Shown here piece after piece: positions 58,159 through 64,000 of a stretch of DNA of 64,000 bases (the first letter of the stretch is position 1; every line of letters starts with the position of its first letter). The DNA is from Ardenticatenaceae bacterium (GTDB lineage: Bacteria > Chloroflexota > Anaerolineae > Promineifilales > Promineifilaceae), in contig JACKCD010000018.1 of NCBI GenBank assembly GCA_020634215.1, positions 36,622 through 100,621 of the forward strand. The letters run 5' to 3'. The notes beneath the pieces were generated by a model, which saw nothing but the letters and a program-made list of their open reading frames with translations, was not told where the DNA came from and searched no databases. A program made the position numbers and the translations under genes.

Positions 58159-58755
58159 GTGACAAAGAAAAGAAGGAATGTATTTGTAGCTATGTTGACT
58201 TCCCAATCTCCGCTCTATTTCTCCAACCGGTTTGATTCCGTTGCCCATCAACAATGGGCAGGTGCAGTCAAACAGCGTAGTGCGTTCGCGTTGATTGCTT
58301 TGGGAGCGGGAGCAAACCGCCGTTATTTGCTGCAATGGAACGAAAATTGGCGCATGTACAATTTGATTGGCGGCAAAATGGACAATGGCAAAGGGGATGA
58401 TAATAGCTTTCTGCGAACGATTGGCCGAGAGCTAGAAGAGGAAACCGGGCTGGGCGTTGCGAAAGATTGCCAGATCGGGCGTGAGATGCTCCAGCTTGAA
58501 ATGCGCCAATATTCACGGCGAGAAAAGCGAATGAAGGAGTATCAGTTTGTTGTGTTTGAAGTCTCGTTGTTTCCGCAGTTAGCACTTGATGCCCAACAGC
58601 TAAACAATACGCTCAAGTGGTTTTCAACGGGGCGATCAAATGTCATGGTAACACTGGCAGAAATAGAAAATTTGATGACCGTGAATAACAAACCCATTTC
58701 GCCGACAACCCATTATATTTTACAGGAATTGGGTCATTTTTCTGCCCAGGCATAA
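58159..58755 (+). CDS. Nudix domain protein
   Basis: The start is taken at GTG 58159, six bases after agagg; an ATG at 58192 is an alternative. The 198-residue protein has a partial Nudix box: GGKMDNGKGDDNSFLRTIGR followed by ELEEETGL. The REUxEExGU half is intact, but the loop carries extra residues and the first Glu is not evident, so metal binding may be altered. The N-terminal strand FALIALGAGANRRYLLQWNE fits the fold. The substrate is unknown. Confidence 0.75.
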   Translation: MTKKRRNVFVAMLTSQSPLYFSNRFDSVAHQQWAGAVKQRSAFALIALGAGANRRYLLQWNENWRMYNLIGGKMDNGKGDDNSFLRTIGRELEEETGLGVAKDCQIGREMLQLEMRQYSRREKRMKEYQFVVFEVSLFPQLALDAQQLNNTLKWFSTGRSNVMVTLAEIENLMTVNNKPISPTTHYILQELGHFSAQA

Positions 58756-58917
58756 GCACCTTGTACCGTCTGCGGTGCGCGGCATTTGAGTAGCTTATCC
58801 CCTTATCTCTGTTTGCCAACTCCCCTAACCAACATTATAATGCCCGCAGATAGTTAATCAGGCGGCATAGGCAATAGTCTGTGCCGCTCCTTTTTCTGTA
58901 GGGTATAGGAGTAATGT

Positions 58918-59268
58918 ATGCAGCCGATTTATCGGAGCGATGGGGAATGGGTGGCAATTTATGAGCAAGGCCACTTGTTTAATGTGGATGGTGAATGGTT
59001 GGGATTTGTGGTAGGGCGTGATTTGTTTGATCCGATGGGGAGATATGTCGGTTTTTTGAGCAATGATCGGCGGCTGCTGCGGCAGCGCACGGTTGGTGCT
59101 GAACAACCCCATCGTAAGCCACCGAAACGGCCGTTACGCCCGCAAATCCCCGCTAGTGTACCACTAGCTCCCATGCTCCCTTCATTACCTTACAGCCTCA
59201 TTGATTTATTTGAAGCCTACCCAGAGCGGTTTATCTATATTTCCGACACCCGCCCTGATATGGAGTGA
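58918..59268 (+). CDS. Small conserved protein with Gly-Glu-Trp repeat units
   Basis: A 116-residue protein with aggag seven bases before ATG. The first 60 residues contain three similar units (YRSDGEWVAIYEQGHLFN, VDGEWLGFVVGRDLFD, PMGRYVGFLSNDRR) that probably form short beta hairpins. A basic Pro-rich linker and a short acidic tail follow. I know of similar unnamed proteins in Chloroflexota and Deinococci but no function. It is three bases from the thioesterase gene and co-transcribed with it. Confidence 0.7.
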   Translation: MQPIYRSDGEWVAIYEQGHLFNVDGEWLGFVVGRDLFDPMGRYVGFLSNDRRLLRQRTVGAEQPHRKPPKRPLRPQIPASVPLAPMLPSLPYSLIDLFEAYPERFIYISDTRPDME

Positions 59269-59271
59269 TAG

Positions 59272-59748
59272 ATGGAAGGAAAGAGACCAGAAGAGTCGCG
59301 GGTGACGCTGACGTTGGTGATGGGGCAAGAACATGCCAACTTTTTGGGTAATGTCCACGGTGGTGTCATCATGAAGCTGTGTGATGAAGCAGGTGGCATG
59401 GCTGCCTCCAAACATGCCCGCCGCCATGTTGTCACCGTTACCGTAGATTCCATGCACTTTCATAACCCTGTCCACATCGGCCAACTGCTGACGGTTGAGG
59501 CCGAAGTATCGTGGGTGGGGCGCACCTCGCTGGAAACGCGGGTGGCGGTACGGGCGGAAAATGTGATTAAGGGAGAAGTGACCCACACCAATACTGCTTA
59601 CTTTGTTTATGTGGCGCTGGGCGATGACGGCCGGCCGACCCCAGTACCGTCATTGTTGTGTGAAACCGAAGCGCAAAAGCTCCGTTTTGCTCGTGCCGAA
59701 GAGCGCCGCGCCTTTCGCTTGCAGCAAAGCCACCACGACAAAACATGA
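59272..59748 (+). CDS. Acyl-CoA thioesterase, hotdog fold
   Basis: A 158-residue protein with ggag upstream of ATG. The hotdog signature is NFLGNVHGGVIMKLCDEAGG, with the catalytic Asp in the central helix, and VTVTVDSMHFHNPVHIGQLL. It resembles YciA/BFIT-type enzymes that hydrolyse acyl-CoAs. It is in an operon with the genes on both sides: 3 bp from the preceding gene and overlapping the next by ATGA. Confidence 0.92.
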   Translation: MEGKRPEESRVTLTLVMGQEHANFLGNVHGGVIMKLCDEAGGMAASKHARRHVVTVTVDSMHFHNPVHIGQLLTVEAEVSWVGRTSLETRVAVRAENVIKGEVTHTNTAYFVYVALGDDGRPTPVPSLLCETEAQKLRFARAEERRAFRLQQSHHDKT

Positions 59749-60875
59749 GCCAACCCCGTTCCCAACTGCTTGACCTGTTGCAACAGCGGTCAGCGCAAAC
59801 AACGGCCGTTTCTGCCACCACCGATTTTGTTTCGGCCGATGATGAGCCATTTCCCTTTTTAGCCATTGTTGGGCAGCAAGAGATGAAGCTGGCACTGCTG
59901 CTGGCACTCATTAACCCCAATGTGGGAGGCGTGTTGCTGGTGGGGCCACGGGGAACGGGAAAAACAACGGCCGTTCGTGGTCTCGTTGATCTGTTACCCC
60001 AGGTAACACGTAGTCTATGCGCCTACGGCTGCACCGAAGCCATGCTTGAAGCAGGCGGCATGGATGCCCTCTGTCCCGAGTGCGCCCAAAAGGTGGGGTA
60101 TGGCGAACCCCTCACCACGCTCGACAACGTGCGGATGTTTGATCTGCCGCTCAACGCCCGGCTGGAAGATGTGGTGGGTGGCATTAACGAGCGTTTGGCG
60201 TTGGAGCAGCAGCGGCTGCGGCTGGAGCGCGGCATTTTGGGTCACGCCAACGGCCACATTTTGTACATTGATGAGGTCAACCTGCTGGAAAGCACTGTCA
60301 CCGATGCCATTTTGGATGCGGCGGCGCAGGGGCATTACACCGTCTGGCGCGGGGCGCTTAAATTGCGCTACGCCTCCCGCTTCACCCTTATCGGCTCCAT
60401 GAACCCGGCCGAAGGGGAGCTTCGCCCCCAGTTAATGGATCGCTTTGGGCTGCGGGCATTGGTGCCGGGGCTAACCGACCCTGCGCTCCGTTTTCAGGCG
60501 TATGAACACGCCGCCCTGTATCGGCAGGAACCAGAGGCGTTGGCGGCGGCCTATGCCGAACAGACGCTGGCACTGGCGGCAGAAATTCAGGCGGCGCGGC
60601 AGCGATTGCTCCAAGTGACGCTGGCCGAGGCGGCGCGGCAGCATGGGCTGGGGCTAATTCAGCAGCTTAGCATTGCCTCTAACCGGGCGGAGATGACGCT
60701 GTTTGAGGCGGCGCGGGCGCACACCGCCGCCGATGGGCGGGAAGTGGCTGAGGTGGCCGACATTAACGCCGTTGCGCTGCTGGCTCTGCGGCAGCGGCGC
60801 AGCGACCAGTTGACGGCATTTTTTACCCAGCAGCAGCGTGAGGATGAGGAGATTTCGGTAATCAGTAATCGGTAA
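59745..60875 (+). CDS. BchI/ChlI-like magnesium-chelatase family AAA+ ATPase
   Basis: A 376-residue AAA+ ATPase. Walker A is VGPRGTGKTTAVRGL, Walker B ILYIDEVNLLESTV, and SMNPAEGELRPQLMDRFGLR is the family signature. Between them a four-Cys segment (CAYGC ... CPEC) replaces the usual region of photosynthetic BchI and probably binds zinc. No BchD/BchH or other chlorophyll gene is in the window, so a role as a MoxR-like or metal-insertion ATPase is as likely as pigment synthesis. The last residues (VISNR) and stop codon come from the overlapping heptamer palindrome. Confidence 0.82.
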   Translation: MSQPRSQLLDLLQQRSAQTTAVSATTDFVSADDEPFPFLAIVGQQEMKLALLLALINPNVGGVLLVGPRGTGKTTAVRGLVDLLPQVTRSLCAYGCTEAMLEAGGMDALCPECAQKVGYGEPLTTLDNVRMFDLPLNARLEDVVGGINERLALEQQRLRLERGILGHANGHILYIDEVNLLESTVTDAILDAAAQGHYTVWRGALKLRYASRFTLIGSMNPAEGELRPQLMDRFGLRALVPGLTDPALRFQAYEHAALYRQEPEALAAAYAEQTLALAAEIQAARQRLLQVTLAEAARQHGLGLIQQLSIASNRAEMTLFEAARAHTAADGREVAEVADINAVALLALRQRRSDQLTAFFTQQQREDEEISVISNR

Positions 60876-60925
60876 TCGGTAATCGGTAATCAGTGAACTC
60901 AACTGATAACTGTTTACTGTCCACT
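60857..60925. repeat. Palindrome of TAATC heptamers overlapping a gene end
   Basis: GGTAATC, AGTAATC and three further GGTAATC units face ACTGATA, ACTGTTT and ACTGTCC. The left arm encodes the last residues and stop of the BchI-like gene. Confidence 0.8.
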
Positions 60926-60930
60926 TGCTT

Positions 60931-61515
60931 ATGTGGCGAACAGTAACCTTTGTGGGATTAACGGCCGTTTTTATCGGCTATCTTTCTGTTTGGCTGCCGG
61001 GGCCGGCGGTAGGGCTAAGCTTCTTAGGGGTTGAACTGGGGGAGTGGATTAAGTTTATGGGGGTGCGGGGGGCGCGAAACTGGTTTTATTTACCGCCCAT
61101 TACCTTAGGCTGGTCGCTGGCGTTGTTGAGTGTGGGCTGGCAAAACGGCCGTTGGCAGACGTGGGCGTGGCGGGGACTGGCGTTGGCCGTCAGCCTGCAG
61201 TCGTTTCCGGCCATTGCCGCCATTTTGGATGAGCCACCGAGCGAGTGGCTGCTGCGGTTGCTGTTGATTGCCAGCGTGGGGGTGTTGGCGGGATTAACGG
61301 CCGTTTGGCCGCGCCAACTGTCTCATTGGCCGTTGCTTGTTGTGTTGGGTCTAATTGGCGCACTACTACCCACCTGGTTCTATTTTCAAGTGCGCCCGCT
61401 GGTGGAAAATGCGGTAGGGGTTCAAATTGGGGTAGGAATTGGTGTTTGGCTCAACGGCGTAGGTCATTTACTGTTGGCCGCTGCCGTTTGGATGGCAAAT
61501 AGGGAAAGGTATTAG
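60931..61515 (+). CDS. Polytopic membrane protein of unknown function
   Basis: The start is taken at ATG 60931. The 194-residue protein has about six hydrophobic segments (including VTFVGLTAVFIGYLSVWLPG and LLLIASVGVLAGLTAVWP). No domain is recognised. It lies directly after the BchI-like gene, separated only by the repeat, and ends in a palindrome shared with the converging acpP gene. It carries three ACGGCCGT copies. Confidence 0.65.
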   Translation: MWRTVTFVGLTAVFIGYLSVWLPGPAVGLSFLGVELGEWIKFMGVRGARNWFYLPPITLGWSLALLSVGWQNGRWQTWAWRGLALAVSLQSFPAIAAILDEPPSEWLLRLLLIASVGVLAGLTAVWPRQLSHWPLLVVLGLIGALLPTWFYFQVRPLVENAVGVQIGVGIGVWLNGVGHLLLAAAVWMANRERY

Positions 61516-61547
61516 TTATTGGTTATCGAGCAATAACCAATAACTAA
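61512..61547. terminator. 15-bp perfect palindrome between convergent genes
   Basis: ttagttattggttat pairs with ataaccaataactaa around six bases and overlaps the stop of the membrane protein gene. It probably terminates transcription from both sides and resembles the repeat at 18141. Confidence 0.65.
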
Positions 61548-61559
61548 GCACCAAATGGC

Positions 61560-61808
61560 CTAAACGGTCATATGTTCTTCAATGTATTTGACGGCCTCGT
61601 CAACAGTTGTAATGGTTTGCGCGTCCTCGTCGGAAATCTCACCATCAAATTCTTCCTCAAAAGCCATAATAAGTTCAACTAGATCAAGCGAATCAGCTTC
61701 CAAATCTTCCCGAAAACGTGCCTTTGCGACAATTTGCTCTTCTTTGACACCTAATAAATCAACAATAATTGCTGAAACACGTTCCAACGTTGTTTTCTTT
61801 TCACTCAT
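61560..61808 (-). CDS. acpP: Acyl carrier protein
   Basis: An 82-residue acidic protein with aaggag upstream of ATG. ADSLDLVELIMAFEEEF holds the Ser that receives 4'-phosphopantetheine. The helix pattern and length are those of fatty-acid-synthesis ACP. No fab genes are adjacent; it stands alone between convergent neighbours. Confidence 0.96.
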   Translation of the reverse strand: MSEKKTTLERVSAIIVDLLGVKEEQIVAKARFREDLEADSLDLVELIMAFEEEFDGEISDEDAQTITTVDEAVKYIEEHMTV

Positions 61809-61982
61809 TGAGAAACCACTCCTTCAAAAATTTTTATGCGTGTGCTGCAACCAGCGGGCAATTTTAGACTGTCCCGGTTGATTGTCAAGAATTTCACAAA
61901 TACCCGTCTTTGCCTTGTCTAGCCGGATCGTATAAAAAAACACCCGGCACTGGGGTAAGTTACGGCAATTTGGTGAGCGGGT

Positions 61983-64000
61983 TTAATTCTCAGGGGGAAG
62001 ATGCGTGAGCCAAACGGCCGTTCCCAACCATAAATAAAACACAAACGCCAAATCAACCAAAAAAAAGCTGTGGTCAACCAATCCGTGGGTCAGAATGGCA
62101 GCCAGGCTGCCCCACATACCCACCACAACCGGTCGCCAGGTGGTGTCGGGGCGGGTGCGGTGCAGGGTGTAGGCCAATGAGGCAAAAAGAGCCGTGCCAG
62201 CCAACAGCCCCAGCAGCCCCAGTCGCGTGGCAAAATCGAGGATGATGTTGTGCGGGTGGTTGAGGTTGGGTTCCTGCCAGGCGGCATCGAGAATGTAGCG
62301 ACCGCGATAGGCGTAGAGGAAGTTGTCGAGGCCAACGCCGAACCAGGGGTGCTGACGCACCATTTCCAGACTGGCACGCCATAGGTTGAGGCGAAAAACG
62401 GCCGTTGCGCTGCCCACATTGAACCGTTCGGCCAACTGCGGAATTTGCTGCACCCCCAGCAGCCCCGCCCCGCCCACAATCGCCGCCGCCAGCAGCCACG
62501 GCCAGGTGCGCCGCCCCGCCTGTCGCTGCCACTGCCAAAACACAACCAGCAGCCCGGCCGGAACCCCCAGCAGCAGTCCCCCCTTGCTAAAGGTGAGCAG
62601 CATAGCCAGACCAATAGGCATAGCGGCAGCAGCATACCACCAGCGCCGACGGCCGTTTTCCTTGCCCAGCAGCACCATCGCCGCCAGTAGCGGGATGACC
62701 CGGCCAAAGTAGAGGGCGACGTTGTTGGGGGAGCCATAGTGCGCTCGCAGCCGCAGCAGCCCTCCCTCGGCGGTGATAAGGTTGTAGCCGGTGACGTACT
62801 GCCCCAGCCCAATTAGTGCTACCGCAACCGCCCCCAGCACAAACGCATCCAAAATGACCCACATTTCGCGCTGTGTGGGGCGCAGCAGCCGCAGCATCAC
62901 ATAAAACAGGGCTGGCTCCATGATGACCACCCGCCACTCGTTGCTCGCCACGTTCAGCCGTTCGGTGAAGGGGAGGGAGAGGGTGGCGACTGTGAGGAAG
63001 AGGAGGAGGCAGTAATCGGGGAGGTGTAGGGAGTGGGGAGTGGGGAGTAGATGGCTGTCTCTTTTGTTTTTTGTGGTGAGTAAGTTGAGGATGACGGCGA
63101 TAAACGAGACAAGGGTGAAGATTTCGACGGGGGAGAAGCGGTAGACGAAGATGGGTTTGAGGGTGTCGTTGATATAAAAAGGAAAGCAGAGGGCGATGAG
63201 GGCGAGTCCCCAGGCCGGCCGGAGGTAGATGAGCAGGAAGAGGAGGAGGAGGGCGAGGGTGAAGAGGATGAAGTTGGGGGTGACGTAGAAAAGGGCGGCG
63301 GTGGCGGCGGTGAGGGCAATTTGCCCCACGTCACCGAGGCGGCGGTAGAGGCCGCTGCCGTGGGTGCCCCAGGTGAGCCACCCCATGACGGCGACGATGA
63401 GGGCGGCAACGGCCGTTAATCCCCACTGCGCCCACTCTGTCAACCGTTCATACGCCTGCCGGACGGCGCGGCCAATGCTGCCCCAGTCGGCTAAACGGCC
63501 GTTGTGGAGGGCGAGGAGGAGGGCGAAAACGGCCGTTAACCCCAGCCCAAGCTGCCACAACCACGGTTGCCACAGCCAGGGGTTTGGTGGCCGGTAGCCT
63601 ACGCTCCAACCATTCAATGCCCATTGATCCCAGCCGCGTGAAGCGACAATTTCCACCGTGTGGACACCGGGCGGCAGGTTACGGGCCACCAGCTCCGTCG
63701 TCACATAGTCGTCGGCCTGGCTGGGCGAGGTCAAAATGAGCATCGTTCCGTTTTCGTCGCGGGGGAGGGCGTTGGCGGGCTGGCCGTCCACGGTCACATA
63801 GAGCCGGGCGCGGAAGTCGGCGCGGCGCACGCGCAGCCCGATGTCGGTTCCCCAAAAGGTGAGGCTGGCGCGGTCGCCAGAGTCGCTGATGTCGGCCCCA
63901 AATTCGGGCGAAAAACGCCAGCCCCCTTCAAACTGCTGCCCCGCGCCATCGGGTTGGGCGAGGTGGAAGCCGGGCCGGGCAACGGTGATGGGTTGAAGCA
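61983..64000 (-). CDS. O-antigen-ligase-like membrane protein with extracytoplasmic N-terminal domain, 5' end outside window
   Basis: The frame stays open to the right window edge, so the start is missing; the visible part is 672 codons. The first ~185 residues are a soluble beta-type domain (FGADISDSGDRASLTFWG; YVTVDGQPANALPRDENG) resembling a carbohydrate-binding module. Membrane segments follow, with a Wzy/WaaL domain near the C-terminus (GLGQYVTGYNLITAEGGLLR; LRAHYGSPNNVALYFGRVIP; NLNHPHNIILDFATRLGLLG, with the conserved His). Four 7-bp repeat units sit in frame at 63026-63053. It is a second ligase-like protein beside the one at 54827 and may act on a different glycan. Confidence 0.82.
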   Translation of the reverse strand, partial: LQPITVARPGFHLAQPDGAGQQFEGGWRFSPEFGADISDSGDRASLTFWGTDIGLRVRRADFRARLYVTVDGQPANALPRDENGTMLILTSPSQADDYVTTELVARNLPPGVHTVEIVASRGWDQWALNGWSVGYRPPNPWLWQPWLWQLGLGLTAVFALLLALHNGRLADWGSIGRAVRQAYERLTEWAQWGLTAVAALIVAVMGWLTWGTHGSGLYRRLGDVGQIALTAATAALFYVTPNFILFTLALLLLFLLIYLRPAWGLALIALCFPFYINDTLKPIFVYRFSPVEIFTLVSFIAVILNLLTTKNKRDSHLLPTPHSLHLPDYCLLLFLTVATLSLPFTERLNVASNEWRVVIMEPALFYVMLRLLRPTQREMWVILDAFVLGAVAVALIGLGQYVTGYNLITAEGGLLRLRAHYGSPNNVALYFGRVIPLLAAMVLLGKENGRRRWWYAAAAMPIGLAMLLTFSKGGLLLGVPAGLLVVFWQWQRQAGRRTWPWLLAAAIVGGAGLLGVQQIPQLAERFNVGSATAVFRLNLWRASLEMVRQHPWFGVGLDNFLYAYRGRYILDAAWQEPNLNHPHNIILDFATRLGLLGLLAGTALFASLAYTLHRTRPDTTWRPVVVGMWGSLAAILTHGLVDHSFFLVDLAFVFYLWLGTAVWLTHLPPEN
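63026..63053. repeat. Four tandem heptamers inside a coding sequence
   Basis: GTAGGGA, GTGGGGA, GTGGGGA and GTAGATG run in tandem. The coding strand reads HLLPTPHSL in a loop between membrane segments. Confidence 0.6.

Larger units (their letters stand above)
2036..63537. repeat. HIP1-like interspersed palindrome ACGGCCGT, about 100 copies
   Basis: The octamer ACGGCCGT, nearly always inside AACGGCCGTT and often AAAACGGCCGTTTT, recurs roughly every 0.6 kb. Examples start near 2036, 2214, 3733, 7126, 9082, 18708, 23053, 31157, 36304, 41877, 45223, 51733, 55730, 59968 and 63529. Chance would give about one copy per 65 kb. It sits in all coding frames, read as Thr-Ala-Val, Asn-Gly-Arg or Lys-Arg-Pro-Phe, and also in spacers. 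Exact copies are absent from the integrase module (1-1617) and from the insertion sequence at 11918-13492, and rare in rpoC (one in 4.4 kb) and the tad block (two in 4.7 kb). The count was made by eye and may be off by a few. Confidence 0.9.

Noticed and set aside
1..64000. tRNA, rRNA and replication-origin features
   Set aside because: No cloverleaf with a TTCGA-type arm, no rRNA segment and no cluster of DnaA boxes was recognised by eye; a covariance-model search would be needed to exclude them.

Overview
The window looks like a chromosome segment of a Chloroflexota-type bacterium (Anaerolineae or a close class). This is inferred from gene content, not from an rRNA: SARP-type regulators fused to NB-ARC/NACHT ATPases, a Tad pilus ATPase/membrane block, a type 2 isopentenyl-diphosphate isomerase, a stand-alone BchI-like ATPase and an RNA polymerase beta' subunit with a long coiled-coil insertion. 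No tRNA, rRNA or CRISPR array was recognised. The strongest genome-wide signature is the palindrome ACGGCCGT (usually AACGGCCGTT), seen about 100 times by eye in 64 kb. It resembles the HIP1 palindrome of cyanobacteria.

Region 1-19.6 kb is an accessory island. It opens with a DDE integrase cut by the window edge, a small helix-turn-helix gene, and a membrane ORF broken by an in-frame TGA. Next come a VHL-beta-domain protein and three paralogous SARP regulators: SARP + NB-ARC + TPR, SARP + NACHT + membrane domain, and a third split by a 1575-bp insertion sequence. A metallophosphoesterase, a gluzincin-type metalloprotease, a GNAT-like gene, a truncated antitoxin/HNH remnant and several very small ORFs lie among them. 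All three SARP genes, and the GNAT-like gene, have upstream CGTCAGCA elements repeated on an 11-bp period. The SARP genes appear to have leaderless promoters.

Region 19.6-31.3 kb holds two S41 proteases, a surface-anchored GH3-like protein, yraN, miaA, an IclR regulator with a PhyH-type dioxygenase and a beta-hydroxyacid dehydrogenase (possible small catabolic unit), a MITE-like element, a zinc-ribbon membrane protein and a Nudix hydrolase. Region 31.3-38.8 kb has a promoter followed by cpaE-cpaF-tadB-tadC, then comF, hpf, a low-molecular-weight phosphatase and a Nif3-like gene.

Region 38.9-46.3 kb carries a single-chain restriction-modification enzyme with a short tandem repeat inside its C-terminal domain, a secreted CAP-domain protein, a 2-hydroxyacid dehydrogenase and xseA. 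Region 46.3-53.5 kb has rpoC, apparently alone (no rpoB next to it), with a strong promoter and an early terminator-like hairpin in its leader, followed by two isoprenoid genes on the other strand (prenyl diphosphate synthase and fni). Region 53.8-64 kb is a surface-polysaccharide and housekeeping stretch: UDP-glucuronate decarboxylase-like, O-antigen-ligase-like, GtrA, glycosyltransferase, Nudix, thioesterase, BchI-like ATPase, acpP and a second, edge-truncated O-antigen-ligase-like gene.

Many intergenic spacers contain palindromes built from 7-bp (sometimes 8-bp) tandem units. Their sequence differs from site to site but the architecture is the same.
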